From Catonia carolina (Eukaryota; Arthropoda; Insecta; Hemiptera; Achilidae): 64,000 nt of DNA. The position numbers and the translations under genes were made by a program. Of this stretch, positions 31,219 through 38,189 are shown piece after piece. How positions within the stretch are numbered: the first letter of the stretch is position 1; every line of letters begins with the position of its first letter. Under the pieces are notes generated by a model. That model was not told the DNA's origin. It made no database searches and saw nothing but the letters and a program-made list of their open reading frames with translations. The stretch spans positions 18,269,715-18,333,714 of the forward strand of contig JAQMRL010000012.1 of assembly GCA_035578175.1 (NCBI GenBank), read 5' to 3'.

Positions 31219-32684
31219 CAGAATATCTCAAGAACGGAACATTATATGAACTTTAAACATCAAACTTAAGTTAGATACCACTAGTGGACCCAACACGAAC
31301 ATATTCATCAAAGTCGGTCAACAGGAAGTAGTACTGCCTGTCTATAACTTGATGGCCTCCCACAGAGAGGAGCAGAATCGGCCCGCTACTAGCCTTCTTA
31401 ATAACGCCGACTGCATTGGCATAGTTGGTAACGTGCTCGCCACTCATCATGCGGCCTTGGGTTCGAATCCCATTCAGGCACGGCATATTTTCATACGTTA
31501 CAAAAATTATTTCATCCTTCACCGTTTGCATTAGCAGCAATTGCAGAACAGTCGGATGTTAAACAAGAAAAAAAAAATTCTCAATAACACTTCATTATGC
31601 ACCAAGTCCAGTCAGTCGTACATAATGAAATGTTATTGAGAAGGCTAGTAGCGGGCCAATTCTGCTCCTATCTGCGGGAGGCCATCAAGTTATAGACTAA
31701 CAGTAGTTTATTCGTGTCATTTTTCACTTTTTTGTGATTTTCTCAAAAACGGCTCCTACAATTTTTTTAAAAATCACCTCATTTACTAAATTTTTTATGC
31801 TCTAAAAGATAGGGTAGGCGCCATATCTGCTGAAATTATTGGGGAGGTTGTTTTCTCATAAAAAAATTGTTTTTTTAAAATTGCGACGTTAATAGGCATT
31901 TTAGCGCAAAAATGCATATAATAAAAGTTTTAAAAAATAATTTAAAATCCTACAACTTTTATTTCAAACATTTTTTTGTATCACACTTAGCTTAGCAGTA
32001 ATTAGCGATTTTCTGTTTTTTTTCTCATGAAAATGTGTAAAGATTTCAGCCTTAGCATGCACATTACGACAATAGTGTATATAATAAAATTTATAGAAAA
32101 TAAAAGATCTACAACTTTTATTTAAAGAATTTTTCTCTACAGAGCCTAGTTTAGCGTGAAAGTGATTTTCTGTATTTTTAAGCCAAACTGAGTTGAACTT
32201 CATTTTGTGTCTTTCACTCATGATTAAAATAAGGTTATGTTGTTTGTTTATTTCTAATGTTTTATTACGAATGTTAGGTCATATTGTTCATTATTTGCAT
32301 TGGTAAGAGAAAGTTGTGTGAGTGTTTCACACCAGATTTTTATTATACTTAATTTATGACAAATTTTAACCAGTTGTCATTGTCAAACTGTATTTGTTCA
32401 TTTATTAAGTTATTATTCAATATAAAAAATGAAATGGTTAGAATCTGAAAGCTGCTGAATCGTACAGTAAAAATGAGTGTTTATGACCATTATTAGCGTA
32501 AATTACAGAAACAAACACATGATAGAGACTGTGTATCACTACATATTCGCTGCTGAACCATAAGCAATGCATAATATGGCAACAAACTTACAATAATAGT
32601 GCAAAAAAATTGTTTAAAAACTTACCAAGTTTTTTCATAACCGGTTTCCCACCTATATTCTTTCCCTTCTTCTTCCTCTGCCAT
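15709..32684 (-). CDS. GTF2H2: General transcription factor IIH subunit 2 (p44/Ssl1), six coding exons
   Basis: p44 is a core subunit of TFIIH, the nuclear complex for RNA polymerase II promoter opening and nucleotide excision repair; it binds and stimulates the XPD helicase. Coding exons (minus): 32684-32626, 29996-29795, 24448-24140, 20130-19871, 18037-17785, 15834-15709. Phases agree at every junction and the total is 1209 nt, giving 402 aa, close to the roughly 395 aa of the human protein. Residues 55-87 ([15 protein letters not shown]...DQDLKPS) open a von Willebrand A fold. [13 protein letters not shown] and [19 protein letters not shown] lie in exon 3. The C4 zinc finger is C294/C297/C308/C311 (CPQC...ECRVC), followed by a RING-like C4C4 module from C347 to C390. 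All introns obey GT-AG and are filled with transposons. No disabling change was seen. Confidence 0.97.
16050..16350 (+). pseudogene. Mariner transposase N-terminal fragment in GTF2H2 intron 5
   Basis: Frames read [28 protein letters not shown]-like, then VVKLIHSNR and a decayed AEELN block. This is the mariner DNA-binding half in order, with many frameshifts and no catalytic part. Confidence 0.65.
16351..16900. other. Unassigned, GC-richer stretch in GTF2H2 intron 5
   Basis: Contains a C/T-rich tract (CTCTCCCCCTCTCTCCCTAC near 16470-16490) and a GC-rich end (GGGGTTGGGCGGGGAAGGCT at 16800-16820) unlike its surroundings. A 125-aa frame at 16388-16765 looks like chance: low complexity and no motif. 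Possibly an unrecognised MITE or SINE. Confidence 0.35.
17165..17490 (-). mobile_element. HINE-family fragment, head-to-head with the next
   Basis: Carries the reversed 3' half of the family (CATAACCTATTTTTAATCAT, ATGAAAATCAACCTCTGTTC, then the Thr-tract blocks), but lacks the terminal hairpin and both 13-mers. Confidence 0.6.
17497..17768 (+). mobile_element. HINE-family 3' end abutting GTF2H2 exon 5
   Basis: Holds the last ~270 bp of the family, including ATTGGCAAGAGAAGG and a degraded hairpin, ending CCAGAT at 17768. Exon 5 ends at 17785 and its donor GTAAGT occupies 17784-17779, so only about 10 bp separate the element from the splice donor. Confidence 0.75.
17785..18037 (-). CDS. GTF2H2: GTF2H2 coding exon 5
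   Basis: Residues 277-361: the first zinc finger ([18 protein letters not shown]), the highly conserved [14 protein letters not shown] strand and the start of the RING-like module (CYGC). Acceptor GTTTCCAG, donor TAT|GTAAGT. The donor lies less than 20 bp from the end of a HINE copy (17768). Confidence 0.95.
18121..18540 (+). pseudogene. LINE post-RT fragment, same family as 38190-38660
   Basis: Decayed frames [41 protein letters not shown] and LKFYGLL are the C-terminal region of a non-LTR ORF2. A second copy with long nucleotide identity blocks (AGATAATACAACC, AGATGGCTGGTG, AAGAAAGCACTCTCAAGAC) lies reversed at 38190-38660. Confidence 0.7.
18866..19069. mobile_element. Foldback MITE (TA duplication), empty copy
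   Basis: A 204-bp element whose arms (CTGTCTGTCTATAACTTGAT...) are inverted over about 85 bp each, with a ~30-bp loop. TA flanks at 18864-18865 and 19070-19071. The same element occurs at 31334-31703 with a SINE inside. No coding capacity; the TA target suggests Tc1/mariner-type mobilisation. Confidence 0.85.
19108..19243. repeat. Two-copy tandem repeat, about 78 bp
   Basis: AACACACTAAATCTACCGGC..TTAGT..TTTTCAGTC..CCTAACTATTACACT occurs at 19110-19165 and again at 19188-19243 with few differences. It lies at the 3' side of the Jockey fragment. Confidence 0.75.
19244..19690 (-). pseudogene. Jockey-like LINE, post-RT region
   Basis: The minus strand reads NHTPITIND, then [55 protein letters not shown] and NAIQRF. 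This matches the thumb region of Jockey-clade RTs (YLGVTLDKRLTWKPHI ... KLSLRNKLLLYKSIIRPIWTYG). The downstream NDL motif is degraded. It lies in GTF2H2 intron 4. Confidence 0.85.
19871..20130 (-). CDS. GTF2H2: GTF2H2 coding exon 4
   Basis: Residues 191-276 plus two bases: [45 protein letters not shown]. It completes the vWA domain and enters the linker. Acceptor ACTTTTCAG, donor GTG|GTATGT. A closer GTATGT six bases earlier would break the reading frame with exon 5. Confidence 0.93.
20210..20600 (+). pseudogene. hAT-like fragment
   Basis: CAGTGGTCACCAACTGCCAG at 20210 has the form of a hAT terminal repeat, and [12 protein letters not shown] at about 20440-20475 is the conserved LDPRFK motif of hAT transposases. 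No right end was found. Confidence 0.5.
20640..20805 (+). pseudogene. LINE reverse-transcriptase fragment
   Basis: KTGVRQGN, then [16 protein letters not shown]: the GxRQGDPLSPLLFN motif of non-LTR RTs followed by the next helix. Short and isolated, in GTF2H2 intron 3. Confidence 0.65.
20905..21680. repeat. Satellite-like tandem array, unit about 147 bp
   Basis: ATCTCCACCGAGTTTC..CCATCTA recurs at about 21000, 21147, 21295, 21438 (degraded) and 21586, each followed by GTCCAGAACTTAGTAAA and TTTAAGGGTTGA. About five diverged units. The array is followed by a GTGAGTGAGTCAGTGAGGGC end sequence at 21768-21787. Confidence 0.85.
22009..22182 (+). mobile_element. tRNA-derived SINE
   Basis: A tRNA-like head with A box TAGCGTAGTGG (22020-22030) and B box GGTTCGATTCC (22062-22072), followed by a ~95-bp unrelated body and an AAATAAATAAATAAAA tail. 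The cloverleaf does not close as a real tRNA and no anticodon arm is convincing. Confidence 0.85.
22201..22780. mobile_element. piggyBac-type MITE with TTAA duplication
   Basis: CCTTTTCAGTGCCAA at the left and, reversed, CCCTTTCAGTACCAA at the right, each preceded by TTAA (22197-22200, 22781-22784). Subterminal palindromes such as AACATCTGGT-AA-ACCAGATGTT (22704-22725) are typical of the superfamily. A minus-strand SINE (22440-22603) sits inside. No ORF. Confidence 0.85.
22440..22603 (-). mobile_element. tRNA-derived SINE inside the piggyBac MITE
   Basis: Read on the minus strand: CCTCCGTGGTGTAGTGACTA (A box region), B box GGTTCGATTCC at 22550-22540, body and a TTTAAATAAAC tail. The head differs from the 22009 copy in the A-B spacer, but the body start (GGGTCTGGA) is shared. 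Confidence 0.8.
22830..23818 (+). mobile_element. HINE-family element carrying a SINE
   Basis: Starts ACTTCCTCTTGC (diverged 13-mer) and ends TTGGCAAGAGAAAG...CACACGAT. The 3' hairpin is slightly altered. It is split by a SINE at 23577-23760. It starts 46 bp after the TTAA flank of the piggyBac MITE. Confidence 0.8.
23577..23760 (+). mobile_element. tRNA-derived SINE inside a HINE
   Basis: B box GGTTCGAATCC at 23605-23615. The A-box side is truncated or degenerate (GTGCTCGCCTCTCATCATGC). Body ends GATGCAACGTTAAATAAATG with an AAATAAATAAATAAAAA tail. Confidence 0.8.
24140..24448 (-). CDS. GTF2H2: GTF2H2 coding exon 3
   Basis: Residues 88-190, the main body of the vWA domain: [56 protein letters not shown]. 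Acceptor ATTTTTTAG, donor TTG|GTTTGT, phase 0 at both ends. The donor is weaker than usual, but the joined protein aligns to human p44 without gaps here. Confidence 0.95.
24535..24605 (+). pseudogene. Short LINE RT fragment
   Basis: Reads [15 protein letters not shown] and ILKILRRF, the conserved FxDFKKAFDS motif of non-LTR reverse transcriptases. Only about 70 bp, 90 bp from GTF2H2 exon 3. Confidence 0.6.
24737..25586 (-). mobile_element. HINE-family element lacking the 3' hairpin
   Basis: Complete at the 5' end (AGGCAAGAGAAAGT at 25573-25586, so ACTTTCTCTTGCCT read on the minus strand). At the 3' end it reads ATCTGG|ACTTTCTCTTGC where other copies have the palindrome between those two blocks. 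The loss is exact to the hairpin. Confidence 0.85.
25678..26208 (+). mobile_element. HINE-family element, internally deleted, with SINE
   Basis: 5' end ACTATCTCTTA with the GGAAAGTATTGTTTTCATG block, then a jump to the CACTAAATTTTTTATGCTC block. The 3' part resumes after the SINE and ends CTGGCAAGAGAAAGTTGTGT and CACCAAAT. The central third, including the GT site, is deleted. Confidence 0.8.
25808..25978 (+). mobile_element. tRNA-derived SINE with 12-bp target duplication
   Basis: A box region TAGTGGTTAGCGC, B box GGTTCAATTCC (25867-25877), body with CATTAGCAGAAATTGC and CAGTCAGACGTAAAAC, A-rich tail. The host HINE sequence ATGTCTGCTGAA is duplicated exactly at 25796-25807 and 25979-25990, which shows target-primed insertion. 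Confidence 0.92.
26540..27080 (+). pseudogene. LINE post-RT fragment
   Basis: Frames read [58 protein letters not shown] and ESVKSFKKL-like ends. This is the RT thumb region of Jockey/CR1-like elements (ILQKKIIRIITN...YPSEPLFKEFNVLNI). Many frameshifts. GTF2H2 intron 2. Confidence 0.7.
27081..27441. other. AT-rich intron sequence
   Basis: No gene or repeat recognised in this part of GTF2H2 intron 2. Confidence 0.4.
27442..28150 (-). pseudogene. Mariner-like element, truncated
   Basis: A left end CAGAGTGGGTGAAAAGTCCG preceded by TA (27443-27444) marks the element terminus. The minus strand gives [45 protein letters not shown] (28011-27800) and, further upstream, a decayed HTH part. The right terminus is missing and stops are frequent. 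Confidence 0.7.
28151..28813. other. Unassigned intron sequence
   Basis: No convincing coding or repeat signal, apart from being inside GTF2H2 intron 2. Confidence 0.4.
28814..29511. mobile_element. pogo/Tigger-type MITE
   Basis: Left CAGTCAAACTTTTATAATTC and right, reversed, CAGTCGAACTTCTATAACTC, flanked by TA at 28812-28813 and 29512-29513. The ends and the TA target are those of pogo/Tigger elements. 698 bp, no transposase left. Confidence 0.8.
29795..29996 (-). CDS. GTF2H2: GTF2H2 coding exon 2
   Basis: Residues 20-87: acidic linker, a basic [11 protein letters not shown] stretch and the first strand of the vWA domain with Asp67-Gly-Ser69 at the MIDAS position. Acceptor GATTATAG, donor AAG|GTACAT. 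The exon ends exactly at Lys87, where the human protein continues LLEYF, matched by exon 3 (LLEGF). Confidence 0.95.
30125..30525 (-). mobile_element. HINE-family 3' fragment
   Basis: Starts with ATCTGGTGTGAAACACTCAT (hairpin in reverse), then TTTTTTGCCAACG and the usual CCTGTATTTAATCATGAGT blocks. About 130 bp of the 3' part is locally duplicated (two ATCATGAGTGAA copies at 30194 and 30238). The 5' two-thirds are missing. Confidence 0.75.
30526..31038. other. AT-rich intron sequence
   Basis: GTF2H2 intron 1 filler; nothing recognised. Confidence 0.4.
31334..31703. mobile_element. Foldback MITE copy 2 inside a HINE
   Basis: Same arms as 18866-19069 (TCTATAACTTGATGGCCTCC). The TA target in the HINE is duplicated at 31332-31333 and 31704-31705. 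The loop side is interrupted by a SINE. Confidence 0.88.
31406..31577 (+). mobile_element. tRNA-derived SINE inside the foldback MITE
   Basis: B box GGTTCGAATCC near 31450-31460 and the shared body (TTTGCATTAGCAGCAATTGC, CAGTCGGATGTTAAAC) with an A-rich tail. The MITE sequence TTCTYAATAAC is duplicated at 31395-31405 and 31578-31588 with one difference. Confidence 0.88.
32626..32684 (-). CDS. GTF2H2: GTF2H2 coding exon 1
   Basis: Encodes [19 protein letters not shown] plus two bases of Trp20, donor G|GTAAGT. The ATG context is AAAAAATGG. The ATG lies five bases inside the exon: ATCTTTTCAG at 32699-32690 is a good splice acceptor, so a non-coding first exon must lie further upstream. Confidence 0.92.
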
Positions 32685-32745
32685 TTTTTCTGAAAAGATA
32701 TTTAACAGAATCAATTAATTTGAAATCTAACTTTTTTACTGCTTA

Positions 32746-33686
32746 CAAGGTGTGGCAATTAAATAACTGGACTGAAGCTACAAACATTCTATTGATCACC
32801 AATTACATTACAAAGTTTATCCCATTCCATGTATTCTCCTTACCGATTCCTACAATGCTTCATACAAATTTTCCATGGTTGAAAATAGTGCTGGAAGTCA
32901 GCTTGTTGAGAACCTCAATCGCTTTTGCTTTCACTGCTTCCACACGGCCAAATCTTGTCTCCTTACGCTCTGATTTCACCTTAGGTAATAAAAAACATCA
33001 CAGGAGGCCGAACGGGTAAGTACGGTGGGCGGTCCAACATGGTGACACCGTACTTTGCAACGAACGCCTTCACAGTCAAGGGGGAATGGGCTGACGTATT
33101 GACTTGGTGAAATGCTCAGGAATTCCCGTTCTACAAATCGGGTCTTCATCTTCTCACTCGATCACAAATGGTAGTCAGAACCTTGAAAATGATTTCAGCA
33201 AGAACTCGGATGATGATTTTTAAGAATCAATTTGCCAATTTACTGGATGTTATTGTCTATTTTTTATGTTGAGGGCCATCCAGGGTACAAGGTGTAAATA
33301 TCTTTTCAGGGTACAATCATCTTTGATTGTTTCATGTCCCTCCTTAAATCTTTTAAACCACTCAAAAACTTGTGTATGCGATAAACATTCACTTCTGAAT
33401 ACTTCCTTTAACATGGCATGAGCTGCTGAAGCAGTTTTCTCCAGTTTCACAAGAAACTTTAGGTTAACTTGTAGCTCCATCTGAACACTCTGCATTTTCA
33501 CAATGAGACGCTAGCGCAAGGACTTAAATGGGTGATTGCTACAGCAAGACTGAGTGACATACAACTGTGCCCAATTACCTCATGACGGGGAAGTATCAAC
33601 AGGCACAGACATGTTCAAACATGTAGCGGCATGCTCACTATTTGCCAGTAGCAACACCAGTCCGGTTACTTAATTGCCACACCTTG
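32746..33686 (-). mobile_element. Mariner element with intact ends, just upstream of GTF2H2 exon 1
   Basis: CAAGGTGTGGCAATTAAATA (32746) and the reverse CAAGGTGTGGCAATTAAGTA (33686) are inverted repeats of about 27 bp with two differences. The minus strand encodes LKFLVKLEKTASAAHAMLKE, THTQVFEWFKRFKEGHETI-like residues at 33500-33330, then frameshifted DRPPYLPVRPPVMFF and KVKSERKETRFG near 33000-33060. It is shorter than a full mariner (941 bp), so internally deleted. A clean TA duplication is not obvious. It sits 62 bp before the GTF2H2 ATG, inside the 5'-most intron. Confidence 0.85.
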
Positions 33687-33889
33687 CATTACAATACGTT
33701 AAAAATTGACAACATGCAAATATCAAACATTAGCCTAAATATATTTGCATGATTTTACTTGACTGAGCTATCAGTCAGCTCCATAGCTCTGTCATTGATT
33801 TTCCTAGTGGTCTATTGTTCATTGACACTTGAGTTTCTTGCAGGGATACCTGGGATGAATCGCAGGCACATATTTTGTACAAGTGGGTT

Positions 33890-34165
33890 GGTGTGTGCAT
33901 CAAATTTTTAATGCATTGTATTACAAAATTGTTGTACTAATGTCACAATAGTGGAACATTAAGTCGTTGTGAAGTGTTTTGTTAGTTCTATAAAAGGGGC
34001 ATTTGTCTTATTGTTTGGAGAATCTTATTTTGCATTGCTTGGATATGTTTAAAATGAGATGGCTTTGCAGAGCCCCATCATTGAACGCCATAGGTCCCAG
34101 ATCAGGCATATAAGTGCTTTGTAGTAGTTTGTGTTTCATGGGTAATTTTAAGCGTCTGTCAAGTA
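33890..34165 (-). pseudogene. Jockey-like LINE fragment
   Basis: The minus strand reads LPMKHKLLQST, NISKQCKIRFSK and TNKTLHNDL, corresponding to Jockey LSFKHKLLLYK ... QNKVLR ... NKTLHNDLKI. Strongly decayed. Confidence 0.55.
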
Positions 34166-34204
34166 TTTATTAGGTAGAACAGAGATTTAAGTTTGACATA
34201 TTTT

Positions 34205-35060
34205 TGTTTTCCCAAAAAAAGTACATGAACTATGGACTTGCTATTCTTAGTGAAATAGTGAATAATATATTGAAATGTTTTTGGCATTTAAAGAGCTCAG
34301 ACCGCATTTTCATGGCTGGATTCGTAATCTACGCCTCAAATAGCATTAAAAACGATGATTAACAGATAAAATATTTCGAAATTTTCCTAAAGAAGTATGC
34401 AAACTATGGACATTCTATTTATAGTGAAATGGTGAGTAATACATTAAAAAAATTTTGGCATTTACAGAGCTCAGAGGACTTTTTAATGGCTGGAATCATA
34501 ATCTATGCCTGAAATAGCATTAGAAACTATGGTTAACAGATGAAATGGTTTGAAATTTTCCCAAAAAAGTACATAAACTATAGACTTGTTATTCATAGTG
34601 AAATGGTGAGTAATATTTAAAAATGTTTTTGGCATTTACAGAGCTCAGACTGCTTTTTAATGGCTGAAGTCTTAAGCTACGCTTGAAATAGCATTAGAAT
34701 AATGGTTAACAGATGAAATGGTTTGAAATTTTCCCAAAAAAGTATATGAACTATAGACTTGTTTGTAATAGTCAAATGGTGAGTAATATATTAAAATGTT
34801 TTTGGCATTTACAGAGCTCAGACCGCTTTTTAATGGCTGGATTCGTAATGTATGTCTCAAATAGCATAAGAAATGATGGTTAACAGAAATAGTTCGAAAT
34901 TTTCCCAAAAAAGTACATGAAGTATAGGAAGTCATGAATTTCATGACTTCCTATTCATAATGAAAAATATATTAAAATGTTTTTGGCATTTACAGAGCTC
35001 AGACCGCTTTTTAATGGCTGGAGTCGTAATCTACGTCTCAAATAGCATTAGAAACGACAA
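34205..35060. repeat. Satellite-like tandem array, unit about 170-176 bp
   Basis: TTTTCCCAAAAAAGTACATG recurs at about 34208, 34380 (diverged), 34556, 34729 and 34899. Each copy is followed by TAGTGAAATGGTGAGTAATA, GGCATTTACAGAGCTCAGAC and TTAATGGCTGG blocks. Five units, adjacent to the end of the Jockey fragment. Confidence 0.9.
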
Positions 35061-35620
35061 ACTATTTTATTTCTTTAATAATAATTCTGATGTTGAAAGG
35101 AGGTGGATAACAATGAATGATTAAAGAATATCAGACTTGACAGGATCGAACTCGGTACACCAAAAGACTGTCCACAGCACCAAGAAAACCGTTCGAAGAA
35201 CGCGTTTTTTAGCTAGTATATTAATAAATTTTGAATTGCATTAATTTATTATTGCAAAACCGTGCACCCACATAACTGCCAAATGACTCTCGTGATTTCT
35301 TCGTTATGTGGGTGCCACATTTAACATTAGATAATTAAGTCAGTTTTCAACAACGACAAATAAATTACTACAGGTTTAGTTCGTAAATTAACCAAACTAC
35401 ATAATCTAATCATTTAGTTTGTTTGTGTAGCGTAGAAGTGAAAGAAATCAGTAGAAATCAAAGTGGTGTCCACAAAACAGATGAGTACCAATATTACTTC
35501 CAAACTTTCAAGTAACATCAATATTTAACAGATAAAACAAACACGGTTCAAAATGTAATAAACACATTCATACAACAATTAAAAAACACAATTTTATGAG
35601 AAGAGATATACAATATTTTA
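35061..35620. other. Intergenic sequence, weak tRNA-like trace
   Basis: GAGTTCGATCC on the minus strand at 35154-35144 resembles a Pol III B box, but no A box or tail was identified. Otherwise unremarkable. Confidence 0.3.
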
Positions 35621-35622
35621 GG

Positions 35623-35660
35623 TTAACCCTTAACAGTGTCCTAATCTTAGGACGTCAAGA
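35623..35660 (+). repeat. Possible solitary piggyBac-type end
   Basis: TTAACCCTTAACAGTGTC followed by the hairpin GTCCTAA-TC-TTAGGAC has the layout of TTAA-MITE ends seen at 22201. No partner end was found downstream. Confidence 0.35.
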
Positions 35661-36755
35661 TTTTGACTAGAAATGTCCTTTAATTGGTACGTTAACAAAA
35701 AAATTCATAGAATTTTTAATTTTCCCTCAATTTTTATAAACAACACATGAAATTAATTAGTAGAAAAGTATGCAGATTTTGTTATGAGTCTAACTGAGTA
35801 TATTGACTGAAAAACTTTATCTCATTAAGAAAAAATTGAATTTTTTTATCTTTAATCGCAGTATTTTTGTTATTTACAATACATAAAAGATTTTTGGTGA
35901 TTTTGTACAAAATTAAATTATCTTTAAAGTAAGTAAGTGAAATCGGGTAACATATTTTTATTTATTGTACTTTTTTTAATTGTAAGATTGTTATAAGTGT
36001 TAAATGTCATACAGGATCAAACACAAATAGGCTGGCATTTTTCAGCAGTACCTATATAGGAAAATACCTGGATTTCTTTTCTTTTTTTTTGTAGCAACTC
36101 CCAATATTCTCCTGGCACTGACTTTTGAAGATAAAAAATGTAATTTGATAAAATATTTTTAAATTTCTGGTTACAGGTCACCTTAAGGAGCTTATATTTC
36201 TAACAGCTCCCTCATTTTACATATTTTTGGTGAAAATGTAAAAAAATACCTTCATACTGCACAGAATCAAAATGTTTACAATCCAAACACTTAATTGTTT
36301 GAAAAATTCACTTACACAGGAAAAAATACATTAATACATTACCAAAATCATTAAAAAGTTGTGTTAATCCCAGTTTGTTTTAGAAAATACTGTCAAATTA
36401 CTAAATCAATGAGACTTTTACAGTGAACAAGAATTCCTTTTCAAATAATTATTTGTAAAACAAATAATAAATAAATATCGAGATGAATAAATCTTTAGAA
36501 TGGGCCCTGTAGCTTTTAATTAATTAAGAAAAATACTAGTACTTTTTAAATACTGTATTAAAAACATTAAATTTAAGGTTATATTTACATTATGTTTATA
36601 ATATTCTTACAAGTACCTTTGAGTAATGTAAAATTTTAACAAATCACAGAATATTATATTTACATCACTTCCATGCAGTTTTATTGATCCGCTAAAAGAA
36701 ATTCCATAATCGAATATAAACAGTATTTAATAACGTTATTTTATTTCAAAACACT
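35661..36755. other. Very AT-rich intergenic sequence
   Basis: No gene or repeat recognised between the orphan TTAA end and the promoter candidate. Confidence 0.45.
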
Positions 36756-37280
36756 GTTCCAAACGCCATCTTGCCACAGCCTCTATTAAACTTGTTGGCT
36801 TCTGCGTGGAGATTGCGCCAAATAAAGGGCAGTGACGCAGTGAAGTGAAGTTGACTGTATTAACTCGCGATATCTTCTGTGTTTCGCAGTGAACAACTGT
36901 CATTTGCTGTTATGAATTGCAAATAGGAGGTAATATTAAGTATTTGTAATAGATTTTTACATTTTGAGTAAAATAATTTATTTAGATTTGTCGTCATTGT
37001 GATGTTGAAATCAGGTTCCATCCCTGGGCTCCGTAGCTTCTTTCCCGTGTCTTCGTGTTTATTGCGACAACTTTAATTGATCACAAATCAATTAACAACT
37101 TAATTGATGTATCGATAGGTTAATCATTTTCATTAGGTCAAATTAGGGCAACTTAATTTTATTACATAATGAATACTTAGAATTAAATTATGTATAAGTT
37201 CGTTATTTTTAAATTTTGTTCAACATGGCGTCTCAAACTGACGACTCCTATCGTGTTGATTATACTTCGCGTTGATATAT
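36755..37280. promoter_or_regulatory. Candidate shared promoter of GTF2H2 (minus) and the THAP gene (plus)
   Basis: A locally less AT-rich block. CAAGATGGCG (YY1-type) lies on the minus strand at about 36780-36771, TATCGATA (DRE) at 37110-37117, and AACATGGCGTC on the plus strand at about 37222. GGAG|GTAATA near 36930 could be a plus-strand donor. The block lies 4 kb upstream of the GTF2H2 start and 10 kb upstream of the THAP-gene start, both of which begin right after splice acceptors. The assignment to either gene is inferred. Confidence 0.45.
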
Positions 37281-38189
37281 CCTTGTTAATGAATAATTAG
37301 AAAGTTAATATTAAAACGTAGTAAATTTTATTTTTGCGTAACTGTATATTTCTAAACGTCTCTGACAAATATTTTTTGTTTAAAATGAGAATTGACTCCT
37401 GTCATTAAAAAAAAGCTTTTAACGATAAAGTAAAAAAGAAGAAAATCTAACCTACGATTTTCGAATTTAACCTTCCGATTTTCCACATTCAAAACAATTA
37501 ACACAATACACCTAAGCCTATTTAATATCAATTTGTTAGATATTATTTAAGAAAGAATACAATTAATTTTTACTCTTTAATTTATTATTATAATATTTGA
37601 AGTCTCTAGTACGTTAAATTATGAAATGTTTACATACAGTTTCTGATTTTGTTAACTATAACGTGTTTGTTATTTTATTATGCACAAGCAATCTGTTGTG
37701 ATTTTGAATTTTATTGTTCAATTACTATTCCTGAGTTCATTTTATTTAAACATTAATTACTAATCCGATTAAAATAATGAATATTATTATATTTTTCTAA
37801 AGGTAAGTGAGAGCCAAATGTTTGTAAATTAACTTGTGTAATTGATTTGAATTTTCAATAAAAATTCGGCAGTTTATGGTTTAATATAAATTCGAAAGTC
37901 ACTTTTTTTTAATTTTAGTTTTTGTGTGCAGTAAAAAGTATGATGGCCTTATCATGTAGGTAAATTAATCATTGTATGCCTATATTAACCTAAATTGGTG
38001 CAGTAGAGTTTCTCAAATCAGACATTTTTGTAGACTAAGAACAAGTCGGGTTTCACAGATTTATTTTTAGTAATATTAAGTGAGCTTTAAACTCATTTGA
38101 TAATGGATTTTTATTTATTTCTTTTTTTCTTTCTTGTATATGGCCAATTTTAGACCATGTGAAGTGACTTTTAGACAGTTGTAGAAGGT
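37281..38189. other. AT-rich sequence, probably intron
   Basis: No coding or repeat feature recognised. Confidence 0.4.

Larger units (their letters stand above)
31039..32337 (+). mobile_element. HINE-family element containing a MITE that contains a SINE
   Basis: Intact 3' hairpin and 13-mer (GGTAAGAGAAAGTTGTGT, CACCAGAT) and slightly diverged 5' 13-mer (ACTCTCTCTTCCC). It has the longest GT run in the window at 31173-31216 (44 bp), at the family's standard microsatellite site. The insertion at 31334-31703 splits GAAGTAG|TA|GTTTATTCGTG. Without it the copy is about 930 bp. Confidence 0.88.

Noticed and set aside
37225..37275. 16-codon ORF MASQTDDSYRVDYTSR as a gene
   Set aside because: Too short and with no splice donor in frame; kept only as a possible uORF in the promoter candidate.
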